DNA of 64,000 bases from Chlorobiaceae bacterium (GTDB lineage Bacteria > Bacteroidota > Chlorobiia > Chlorobiales > Chlorobiaceae), in the NCBI GenBank assembly GCA_012972835.1, contig JABDHK010000029.1:1-64000 (forward strand). The letters are read 5' to 3'. A model generated the notes under the pieces. That model saw nothing but the letters and a program-made list of their open reading frames with translations. It did not search any database and had not been told where the DNA came from. Made by a program: the position numbers and the translations under genes. Of the stretch, positions 17,182 to 24,919 are shown piece by piece. Positions within the stretch are counted from its first letter, which is position 1. Each line of letters starts with the position of its first letter.

Positions 17182-18276
17182 ATGTCAATACTTTTTACAC
17201 CAACCACACTTGGCTCGATAGTTCTTCAGAACCGTTTGGTTATGGCACCGATGACGCGCAGTCGCGCACCAGGCAACATTCCCAATGCGCTTATGGTCGA
17301 CTATTACGCACAACGCAGTACTGCTGGGCTCATCATTACTGAGGGTACCTCCTCCTCACCGAATGGGTTGGGCTATCCGCGCATACCAGGAATATTTTCA
17401 GCAGTCCAGGTCGAGGCATGGAAAGCCATTACCGAAGCAGTGCACAGAAATGGTGCAAAGATATTTATGCAGATCATGCATTGTGGGCGAATTGCTCATC
17501 CCCTGAACATGCCCGCAGGGGCTCGCATGATTGCCCCTTCAGCCGTCGCAGCTGCCGGAGAGATGTACACGGATGCCGAAGGCCTGAAACCCTTTCCTCA
17601 GCCAGAGGCCATGACCGAGGAGGATATCAGGGTTACCATTGCAGAGTATGCCCAGGCCGCCACCAATGCCGTGGCAGCGGGATTCGACGGTGTTGAGCTG
17701 CATGCTGCAAATGGCTATCTGCTTGAACAGTTCATCCGTCCGAATTCGAACCTGCGAAGTGACAGTTACGGCGGTTCAATAGAAAACCGTGCCCGTTTTG
17801 TGCTTGAAGTTGTTGATGCGGTGAATGGAGCTATCGGCAGCGAGAAGGTTGGTATACGGCTTTCCCCCTTCGGCGTTTTCAACGATATGCCAATCTACGA
17901 CAACATGGAGGAGGAGTACACCTGGCTGGCGAAACAGCTCAATCTCTCAGTCCTTGCCTATATCCATCTCGTCGACCACTCGTCAATGGGAGCACCGCTT
18001 GTGCCCGACAGCATGAAGGCAACTTTCCGCGAGGTATTCAAGGGTGCATTGATTCTGTCCGGAGGTTACGATGCAGAACGGGCCGAAAGCGATCTGGCCA
18101 GTGGCAAATGTGACCTCATTGCCATTGGAAAAGCATTTATTGCCAATCCCGACCTTGTTGAACGATGGAAAACCGGAGCTGCTCTCAACCAACCCGACAT
18201 GGATACCTTCTATTCCCCTGGACCAAAGGGATATACCGACTATCCAATATCAGATTGCTCCTTTTTTCTGTATTGA
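17182..18276 (+). CDS. Old Yellow Enzyme family ene-reductase (NemA-like)
   Basis: A 364-residue FMN flavoprotein that reduces activated C=C bonds (enones, maleimides, nitro compounds). Evidence: NRLVMAPMTRSRAPGN near residue 17, the substrate-binding HAAN in GVELHAANGYLLEQFIRP near 173-190, SYGGSIENRARFVLEVVDAV, and the C-terminal phosphate-binding region AIGKAFIANPDLVER. The natural substrate is unknown; detoxification of electrophiles is the usual role. It is co-oriented with and close to the alcohol dehydrogenase gene. Downstream begins the accessory segment. Confidence 0.92.
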   Translation: MSILFTPTTLGSIVLQNRLVMAPMTRSRAPGNIPNALMVDYYAQRSTAGLIITEGTSSSPNGLGYPRIPGIFSAVQVEAWKAITEAVHRNGAKIFMQIMHCGRIAHPLNMPAGARMIAPSAVAAAGEMYTDAEGLKPFPQPEAMTEEDIRVTIAEYAQAATNAVAAGFDGVELHAANGYLLEQFIRPNSNLRSDSYGGSIENRARFVLEVVDAVNGAIGSEKVGIRLSPFGVFNDMPIYDNMEEEYTWLAKQLNLSVLAYIHLVDHSSMGAPLVPDSMKATFREVFKGALILSGGYDAERAESDLASGKCDLIAIGKAFIANPDLVERWKTGAALNQPDMDTFYSPGPKGYTDYPISDCSFFLY

Positions 18277-18384
18277 AAGTGTATTGTCAAGATACAGCCT
18301 TATTCAACAGGTACAATTTTAAAACGTATAGAAACCTTCAGTCGGCATGTAATAAAGAGGTGCAGATCAAGTACTCTTTGGCAT

Positions 18385-18723
18385 CTATGGAAGAGTGGTA
18401 TTGGGCAAAACCATCTGGATGACCAGTTTCATGCCACATGCGTCTGCATATCGGCGCAAGGTATTGAGTGATGGAGAGTGATCCTGTTTGCCCAGGCTGG
18501 CCTCAATGCGAGCAAGAACAGGCTGCGAAACTCCCATACGTGAAGCAACTTCAGCTTGGGTAAGGCCCGCCTGCCTACGGGCATGCAAAAGTGCCCGGAG
18601 AGCTGCAAACTCATCTTCAAGTGCATCGTAGGCTATTTTGAACTCAGGGTCGCTTGAGCTTTTATGAACAGCATAAGCTTTTGGGTCAAAGGCTACGGGA
18701 TTATATTTGTTGCTGTCACTCAT
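18385..18723 (-). CDS. XRE-family HTH antitoxin (HigA-like)
   Basis: A 112-residue protein with a helix-turn-helix around AGLTQAEVASRMGVSQPVLA (about 59-78), preceded by an ALEDEFAALRALLHARR helix. It is encoded after the RelE/HigB-like toxin with a 4-nt overlap, the standard toxin-first order of HigBA loci. It should bind and neutralise the toxin and repress the operon. The promoter region of the pair has been lost at the deletion junction near 18963. Confidence 0.85.
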   Translation of the reverse strand: MSDSNKYNPVAFDPKAYAVHKSSSDPEFKIAYDALEDEFAALRALLHARRQAGLTQAEVASRMGVSQPVLARIEASLGKQDHSPSLNTLRRYADACGMKLVIQMVLPNTTLP

Positions 18724-18962
18724 GGTGTAATCTCCTTAAGCCGTTTTCTGGCAAGTTTCAACTCTTTGATTGGTGTCGCCTGTGTCTTTTTTATGAATCC
18801 ATGCAAAATGACAACCATCCGGTCAACCAGACAACAAAAAAAAGCTTGTCCAATTCCATCAGAACCTCTTGCACGAATCTCGAACAATCCATCACCAAAT
18901 GGTCGGGTGTACGGTAACCCAAGATTGGGTCCCCAAGTCGAAAAAATATTCCACCATTCCAA
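18720..18962 (-). pseudogene. HigB/RelE (Gp49-like) toxin lacking its N-terminus
   Basis: The frame gives WGPNLGLPYTRPFGDGLFEI, then VVILHGFIKKTQATP and ELKLARKRLKE, which is the C-terminal three quarters of the phage Gp49/HigB toxin family. The family's first 25-30 residues are absent; only LEWWNIFST precedes, after a possible TTG at 18960-18962, with an in-frame stop at 18969-18971. The cut coincides with the truncated 5' end of the divergent AAA ATPase fragment. A short active toxin from TTG is possible, but the truncation argues for a dead gene. Confidence 0.65.
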
Positions 18963-18965
18963 AGA

Positions 18966-19610
18966 TGGTTATCATCTATAGCAGTTTATCATGATCTCCA
19001 TACCAATAAGGATGCTCCAGTTCGCCTGCCAGCAATTGCGAGGATGGAAAAACGGGTTGACCCGGATGGGCAAAATCTTATCAGTGTGTTACACACTCTG
19101 TATACCGGTGATCGTGATTTCACAAGGGATATTAATTCCGCCATGCAGGCTGCCTTTGGTGATGATTTTGAAGAGCTGGTTTTTCCGCCAGCATCGGATC
19201 AAAGAATACAAATGCGGATTCGCTGGAAATCACTGAAACGGGAGCAATCGGCGGCTGAACTATCGGATGGGACGCTCCGCTTTCTTTTTTTAATGACCGT
19301 ACTGGCGAGTCCATCACCCGCTCCGGTTATTGCCATTGATGAGCCCGAGACCGGACGTCACCCCTCCATGCTTCCCCTTATTGCTGAATATGCGATAGAT
19401 GCTTCGACAAGATCACAGGTTATTCTGACGACCCATTCGCCCAACTTTTTGAACGCTTTTGCCGGAACCATACCCACAACCACAGTGGCGAAATGGGAAA
19501 ATGGGGAGACGCAACTGAAAACAATACAGGGGGATGAGCTAAACTATTGGCTCAAAGAGTACTCCCTTGGCTCTCTTTTCAAATCCGGTGAACTTGAGGA
19601 GATGGGATAA
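18966..19610 (+). pseudogene. AAA ATPase (RecF/OLD-like) C-terminal fragment
   Basis: Homologous-looking sequence runs in frame from about 18966 (IAVYHDLHTNKDAPVRLP), although the first ATG is at 19044. It contains the ABC-type signature region AELSDGTLRFLFLMTVLA, Walker B PVIAIDEPETGRHPSMLP near 19320-19375 and the H-loop VILTTHSPNFLNAF near 19425. The whole N-terminal Walker A half is missing, so ATP binding is impossible. The C-terminus is intact and is followed directly by the DUF4276-like gene. Such ATPase plus DUF4276 pairs are recurrent in defence islands, so I infer the remains of that type of module. Confidence 0.7.
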
Positions 19611-19837
19611 GATTTATTCTTTTTGTCGAGGGTTATACCGAAGACAAGGCCCTGCCCGCATTCTTGAAAAGGTGGCTTGATGCAAGATTAATGAAGCCTG
19701 TCGGGATTAGGGTTGTTCGTTTTGATGGGTGGCCTGAGTTAGTAAAAGATGTGGCCAAAAAGGCGAAGCTGCATTTGAATGGGCCATGTAAAGAGGATAT
19801 CATTGCGGTCATTTCTTTGCTATCAGGCAAGATATAA
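19607..19837 (+). pseudogene. DUF4276-like (TOPRIM-like?) protein, start codon lost and 3' truncated
   Basis: Translation from 19607 gives RFILFVEGYTEDKALPAFL, then KRWLDARLMKPVGIRVVRF and EDIIAVISLL, a DUF4276-type N-terminus with a VEGxTE motif like TOPRIM glutamate motifs. The family's first codon falls on ATA at 19607-19609; no ATG, GTG or TTG lies between the preceding in-frame stop (19595-19597) and the motif. After ISLL (about 19822) the family similarity stops and the frame ends at TAA 19835-19837, so more than half of the protein is missing. Confidence 0.6.
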
Positions 19838-19944
19838 AACCGGTAAGTTGGGGGAGCAGAGTCCCAGCTTCGCGCATTATCCTCATTGTCTGCCGATCTG
19901 GGGCTCAGCGTTCCCGGGAATAGGACCTTACTTCGTTCTGGTTT

Positions 19945-20664
19945 TCAGGAAAAGAAGACGCTCGTATTTATTTCCATGCAGAGAACTCCAGACTTTTCCT
20001 CTACTGTGATGGTTTGCCCATGAAGACGATAGCTCAGTTGGCTGTGCGGCATTGGATTGGAGAGGACATTGGAGTTAAGAACTGCATAATTCACTCCCCC
20101 TTGGTGTCGAGCGGATAAGGTGAGCAGACCTGGATGACCTTCCCTGTGTATTCTTGCACCGATGGAGTGAGTGAAGGTGTAATCGGTTTTATGAAGGCGA
20201 TTTGGATAGTTGCTGGCGACAGGGCGAAAATCAAGCAATAGTGCATCGCATGCTACGGAAAAAAGTTTGCGCTCAATGGTGACCTCTTCCTGCTCAAAGC
20301 CGGCATCGCAAAGTAAACCCCGAAACCAGTGGTAAGCCGATTCATGGACAGATGTTTCGAGCGTATCGCTGCCATACCAGATTCCGAATGATCCGTCAGA
20401 AAATCGGCTTGTTTGCTGGTTGTTAAATGGCCAGTGTATTCCTTTGAACCACAGGGCATCTTCAAAGGGGCGATCTATTTCCGGGGTGTGCGACTGGTAA
20501 GGCCTCGGTCTGGCATCGGATTCCACCTGATGAGCCAGGAAGCACTCCTCTGTGCTGCTGGTCAAATCGTCGAACGGATTCTCTGATTCACTCAAGGAGA
20601 CAATATTTCGTATCAACTCTTGATGAATATCGGCTACGGTGAGATGGGAGAATAACTGATCCAT
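19945..20664 (-). CDS. RES-domain toxin (NAD+ phosphorylase family)
   Basis: A 239-residue protein with RES-domain hallmarks: SRFSDGSFGIWYGSDTLETS near 105-125 and ESAYHWFRG just after, containing the conserved Arg, Tyr, Ser and Glu positions. RES toxins degrade NAD+ and arrest growth. A longer frame extends to 20739, but the Xre/MbcA/ParS antitoxin stop at 20679 and the ATG at 20662-20664 favour the shorter start. It is the second gene of the pair, 14 nt after the antitoxin. Intact by length. Confidence 0.85.
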   Translation of the reverse strand: MDQLFSHLTVADIHQELIRNIVSLSESENPFDDLTSSTEECFLAHQVESDARPRPYQSHTPEIDRPFEDALWFKGIHWPFNNQQTSRFSDGSFGIWYGSDTLETSVHESAYHWFRGLLCDAGFEQEEVTIERKLFSVACDALLLDFRPVASNYPNRLHKTDYTFTHSIGARIHREGHPGLLTLSARHQGGVNYAVLNSNVLSNPMPHSQLSYRLHGQTITVEEKSGVLCMEINTSVFFS

Positions 20665-20678
20665 TGGGCGAAGCCTGG

Positions 20679-21074
20679 TTACATTCCGCGTGCACGGTCG
20701 AGATAGAAACGCACCATCAAAAGTCCGGCAAACCCCCACTCTTTGATGACTTCTACAGGGGTAAGGTTATCGAAGGCCTTGTTTCTTGTGGACATCCAGC
20801 GATACGCAAGATCCCGGTTTTTCGTAAACAGCATACGCAGATTCTTGTGAATTGCCAGCAGATGACCTACCCGTTCATACTGGTCGCGACTGGTTCCAAT
20901 TGGTTCGCCCTTTCGATAACGCGTCAACGCTCCCCGGTTTGCAGGTGCAAGTCCCAAAAGTATGGCCTGATCTTCTGTTGTTAGTTTCCAGTGGTCGAAA
21001 AGCGTGATCACCATTTTGGCTAAAGCTCCTCGATCTTCCTGTGTGATGGTCTGACGCTCAAGAACAGTGCTCAT
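20679..21074 (-). CDS. Xre/MbcA/ParS-type antitoxin of the RES toxin
   Basis: A 131-residue protein with an N-terminal HTH-like region ([19 protein letters not shown], about 24-42). A C-terminal MbcA/ParS/Xre toxin-binding domain follows ([16 protein letters not shown] to [18 protein letters not shown], about 87-115). The conserved NPAF/TP region is represented by [11 protein letters not shown]. It precedes and should neutralise the RES toxin and repress the operon. The upstream 274-nt gap to mutS2 is AT-rich and holds the divergent promoters; no further gene is seen there. Confidence 0.87.
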   Translation of the reverse strand: MSTVLERQTITQEDRGALAKMVITLFDHWKLTTEDQAILLGLAPANRGALTRYRKGEPIGTSRDQYERVGHLLAIHKNLRMLFTKNRDLAYRWMSTRNKAFDNLTPVEVIKEWGFAGLLMVRFYLDRARGM

Positions 21075-21348
21075 TGCCCTCCTCTCTATTTTTTTAAATC
21101 AATAAAAAAGTATACACAATTGTTTTTATTCAAACAAAAAATGTATTAATAATACTATTCTTCTGGAGCAATCCACGATTTATGTTGAGGCACAGAAAGA
21201 TGGTGGCTGATTGGTCATTTTGGTGTTTCAACTTTATGTATTTTTACTATGTTGGTTTTGAATGTGGTGCTATGAACTGGCATCTCTTTCAGATAGAGGT
21301 TTATTACTACGTAAATGCTGTAACGGCTTATAGAATTACAGGGTACCA

Positions 21349-23730
21349 ATGAATAGCGTAAGTCTGAAAAAGCTTGAATTCGATAAAGTAGCCAACTACG
21401 CAGCGCAGTTCTGTTTGTCGGGTATGGGGCGCGACAGAGTTGTGGCAGCGGTGCCGGTGATGGAGCGGGATGTGCTGCTTGCTGAGTTGGAGAGGGTTCT
21501 TGAGTTAAAAAATCTGCTTGAGGGGGAGGCTCCGCTGCCTTTTTCCTATCTGCCCGATACCCGGCGACTTCTGAAAAAGGTGGAGGTTCTTGAGAGCTAT
21601 CTTGAACCTGATGAGCTTCAGGATATTTATCATCTACTTTTTTCTTCGGTGCAGTTGAGGAAGTTCATGTTTCTCAACCGTGAGGTCTATCCTCTGCTCA
21701 ATGATTTTACCATAAGAATCTGGCTTGAAAAAACCCTTCAGACAGCGATTCGAAGGATTATTGATGAACAGGGGAGGGTGAGGGATACGGCAAGCGATAC
21801 CCTGCTGATGATTCGGCGTGAACTCAATAGCAGTCGTGAACTGATTCGCAGGAAAATGGAGAGGCTGGTGAGGCGCTGTCAGGAGAGCGGCTGGTTGATG
21901 GAGGATACGGTTGCTATCAAGAACGGGCGTCTGACGCTTGGCTTGCGGGTGGAGTATAAATACAAGATCGCAGGTTATATCCAGGATTATTCGGGGAGCG
22001 GGCAAACGGTTTTTATTGAGCCGGCTGAAACGCTTGAGATCAGTAATAGAATTCAGGATCTGGAGATCAGCGAGCGACGGGAGATTGAGCGCATTCTGAA
22101 GGAGATGTCGAATGAGATTCGGCTTGAGCTTGAGAATCTGAAGCACAATGAGTCTCTGCTTGGAGAGTTTGACGCACTCTATGCACGGGCACGGTTTGCT
22201 GTTGAAACCCGCTCGGTGCTTCCTAGCATTACTGAAGGGCAGTCGCTCCGCATTATCAAAGGGTTTCATCCCTGGCTGATGATCTCCCATCGTGATAAGG
22301 CAGTGATTCCACTCGACCTTGATCTGGATGAGGGTGACAGGGTGCTGGTAATTTCAGGGCCCAATGCGGGCGGGAAATCAGTGGCTATGAAGACAGCTGG
22401 TCTTCTCTGCTGTATGCTGGGGCATGGTTATCTCTTGCCTTGCAGCGAAAGCTCCCGGTTTCCTCTCTTCAGTGATATTTTTATTGAGATCGGTGATGAT
22501 CAGTCAATCGAAAATGACCTCTCGACCTTCAGCTCGCATCTTGGTGAGATAAAAAAAATACTTGATTGTGCCGGAGGCAGGGATCTTGTTCTGATTGATG
22601 AGCTGTGTGCCGGTACAGATGTTGAAGAGGGTGGTGCTATTGCACGAATGGTGATTGAGGAGTTGCTCTCACGGGGGACAAAAACTATTGTTACCACTCA
22701 TCTCGGGGAGTTGAAAGCATATGCCCATGATCGCGTTGGTGTTGTGAATGGGGCGATGGAGTTCAACCGTGTTGGTCTTGTGCCTACCTTCAGGTTTATC
22801 AAGGGGTTGCCGGGTAACAGTTTTGCTTTTGCCATGATGCAGAGGATGGGTTTTCCAGCTTCAATGGTTGATCGCGCATCGTCATTCATGCAGGGTGAAC
22901 GACTTGGACTTGATCGCATGCTTGATGATCTGAGCGGTTTGCTCGAAGAGAATCGTCTGTTGAAGTTGCGGCTTCGTGAGGATACAACTGAACTGGAGGA
23001 GAGGGAGTTCTCTTTGCGTGCGGGCGAGGCCGGGCTCGAGCAGAAACGCCGGGAGCTTAAACTGAGCGCTTCACGAGAGCTGCAGAAAGAGGTTGAATTT
23101 GCCCGGAAAGAGATCAAGGATATTCTCTCTGTGGTGAAAGGTGCTCCTGCTGATGAAAAAAAGGTGCAGGATGCCAGAAAAAAACTTGCCTTGAAAAAAG
23201 AGGAGGCCGAGAAAAGGGAGTCCACTCTTCTTTCTGAAGCTGATGCAGCGATTCAGGTTGATCGTACCATTCGTGAGGGCGATCTTGTCAGAATTCTTGA
23301 TTCCAGCACTTCAGGTGAGGTTGAGAGCCTCAATGGAGAGAGTGTGGTTGTGCAATGCGGTAATTTCAGGTTGACCACTTCGCTGAAAAACCTTGAGAAG
23401 ACATCGAAAACTCAGGTTAAAAAAAGTCTTAAAAAGCCTGAATCCCCGAAGCTGAAAGCTTCCTGGTCGGCTGTTACCGGAGAGGTGGAGTCCACAAGAG
23501 TTGATCTGCGTGGTTTGAGCGGGGATGAGGCAATCATGAAAATTGAACGTTTTATTGATACCATGAGGCTGCATAGAATTTATTCGGTAACGATTGTTCA
23601 TGGCAAAGGAACCGGTTCTCTACGGCAAAGAACAGCTGAGTTTTTGCAGCAGCACCGCTATGTGAAGAGTTTTCGGCTTGGTGAGTGGGGGGAAGGCGGA
23701 GCCGGAGTAACGGTTGTGGAACTTGAGTGA
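21349..23730 (+). CDS. mutS2: Endonuclease MutS2 with Smr domain
   Basis: A 793-residue MutS2. It has an N-terminal clamp/lever region (LLIRRELNSSRELIRRKMER helices), an ATPase core with Walker A GPNAGGKSVAMK (about 338-349), Walker B LVLIDELCAGTDVEEG near 409-424 and an H-loop in TIVTTHLGELKAYA. A coiled-coil segment (about 520-640, Glu/Lys/Arg-rich) is followed by a C-terminal Smr nuclease domain starting VDLRGLSGDEAIMKIE with IVHGKGTGSL. MutS2 suppresses recombination and acts on collided ribosomes in some bacteria. It heads a + strand run leading to pgsA. Confidence 0.95.
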   Translation: MNSVSLKKLEFDKVANYAAQFCLSGMGRDRVVAAVPVMERDVLLAELERVLELKNLLEGEAPLPFSYLPDTRRLLKKVEVLESYLEPDELQDIYHLLFSSVQLRKFMFLNREVYPLLNDFTIRIWLEKTLQTAIRRIIDEQGRVRDTASDTLLMIRRELNSSRELIRRKMERLVRRCQESGWLMEDTVAIKNGRLTLGLRVEYKYKIAGYIQDYSGSGQTVFIEPAETLEISNRIQDLEISERREIERILKEMSNEIRLELENLKHNESLLGEFDALYARARFAVETRSVLPSITEGQSLRIIKGFHPWLMISHRDKAVIPLDLDLDEGDRVLVISGPNAGGKSVAMKTAGLLCCMLGHGYLLPCSESSRFPLFSDIFIEIGDDQSIENDLSTFSSHLGEIKKILDCAGGRDLVLIDELCAGTDVEEGGAIARMVIEELLSRGTKTIVTTHLGELKAYAHDRVGVVNGAMEFNRVGLVPTFRFIKGLPGNSFAFAMMQRMGFPASMVDRASSFMQGERLGLDRMLDDLSGLLEENRLLKLRLREDTTELEEREFSLRAGEAGLEQKRRELKLSASRELQKEVEFARKEIKDILSVVKGAPADEKKVQDARKKLALKKEEAEKRESTLLSEADAAIQVDRTIREGDLVRILDSSTSGEVESLNGESVVVQCGNFRLTTSLKNLEKTSKTQVKKSLKKPESPKLKASWSAVTGEVESTRVDLRGLSGDEAIMKIERFIDTMRLHRIYSVTIVHGKGTGSLRQRTAEFLQQHRYVKSFRLGEWGEGGAGVTVVELE

Positions 23731-23816
23731 TTATTATTATTTTGTATTTTATGCCCAAGAGAGCCTGCCATTCCCATGGTGATTTTTTCGGCCTATAACT
23801 ATAAATCCTGCGGGGA

Positions 23817-24437
23817 TTGAAAGAACAGAACGAAACATATCTGACTATACCCAATCAGCTGACGGCCTTGCGTATTTTGCTTGTGCCGGTATTTGTCGTG
23901 CTGCTTCTGCAGGTTGATCCCTACCTGAAGCTGCTTGGTGTCTTTGTTTTTGTTGTAGCATCGCTTACCGATCTTTATGACGGCTATCATGCACGAAAAT
24001 ATGGTGTTACAACCAGGCTTGGCGCTTTTCTCGATCCTCTTGCTGATAAACTGCTCATTACCGCAGCTTTTCTGCTCTATGTCGGGATGGGTTTTCTTAC
24101 TCTATGGATGGTGGTGCTTGTTGTTGTGAGAGATGTGGTTGTAACCGCGCTGAGGGTCTATGCCGAATTCAAAAACAGACCGGTTGTGACCAGTATGGAG
24201 GCGAAGTACAAAACCCTGGTGCAGAATATCTTTGTCTATCTGATAATGGCGCTGATTTTAATGAAAGAGGCAGCTTTTTCAGGTGCTAATGTTGCAGTCA
24301 TGACCAACCGGTTTCTTTTTTCCGGATATCTGAACTATATCATGCTCGCTGTTACGGTTTTTACGGTGTATACCGGTATATCCTATATGGTCAGCAACTG
24401 GCGGATCTATATGCAGAAGCCTCTTGAGGGGCAGTGA
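23817..24437 (+). CDS. pgsA: CDP-diacylglycerol-glycerol-3-phosphate 3-phosphatidyltransferase PgsA
   Basis: It makes phosphatidylglycerol phosphate from CDP-diacylglycerol. The 206-residue membrane protein has the opening IPNQLTALRILLVPVF and the CDP-alcohol phosphotransferase signature DLYDGYHARKYGVTTRLGAF...D, starting near residue 53. In the usual D-G-x2-A-R spacing, G-Y-H-A-R is seen. It starts at TTG 23817 behind a GGGG box and overlaps pgpA, which dephosphorylates its product. Confidence 0.9.
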   Translation: MKEQNETYLTIPNQLTALRILLVPVFVVLLLQVDPYLKLLGVFVFVVASLTDLYDGYHARKYGVTTRLGAFLDPLADKLLITAAFLLYVGMGFLTLWMVVLVVVRDVVVTALRVYAEFKNRPVVTSMEAKYKTLVQNIFVYLIMALILMKEAAFSGANVAVMTNRFLFSGYLNYIMLAVTVFTVYTGISYMVSNWRIYMQKPLEGQ

Positions 24438-24919
24438 TGGATCGGAAGCTTCTTGCCGCAAAAACTTTCTCTACCTGTTTTGGCATAGGTTATTTTCCGG
24501 TTGCACCCGGTACGGTAACGAGCATTGTGGCTCTGCTCGCCTATGTTTTTGTTCCAGCCCTCCACTATCTGCCGCTTCTGCTCTCTCTGGTTCTGCTCTC
24601 TGTTCCTCTCGGTATATGGTCTGGCGGGCTGATGGAGGAGCACTACGGGAGTGACCCTTCTGTTGTCACGATTGATGAACTTGCCGGCCAGTGGCTGGCG
24701 CTTGCCGCACTGCCAGAAGGATTGTTGCCCGTCATGCTTTCACTTGCCTTTTTCCGCTTTTTCGATATTGCAAAACCAGGCCCTGTCGATACTCTACAGC
24801 GTCTCCCCGGTGGTTGGGGTATAATGGCTGATGATCTGCTTGCCGGGCTTTTTGCAAATCTTTCCGTTCGCGGTGTGCTTGCGTTGCTCACCTATTTTCA
24901 TCTTTCAGCTTCGTTGTAG
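24437..24919 (+). CDS. pgpA: Phosphatidylglycerophosphatase A
   Basis: It removes the phosphate from phosphatidylglycerol phosphate, completing the pathway begun by PgsA directly upstream. The 160-residue membrane protein shows FGIGYFPVAPGTVTSIVALL at the N-terminus, TIDELAGQWLAL near 77, FFRFFDIAKPGPVD near 104 and GGWGIMADDLLAGLFAN near 126. The start is ATG 24437, or GTG 24434, overlapping the pgsA stop. Its 3' end overlaps the convergent dxs gene by 22 nt. Confidence 0.93.
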   Translation: MDRKLLAAKTFSTCFGIGYFPVAPGTVTSIVALLAYVFVPALHYLPLLLSLVLLSVPLGIWSGGLMEEHYGSDPSVVTIDELAGQWLALAALPEGLLPVMLSLAFFRFFDIAKPGPVDTLQRLPGGWGIMADDLLAGLFANLSVRGVLALLTYFHLSASL

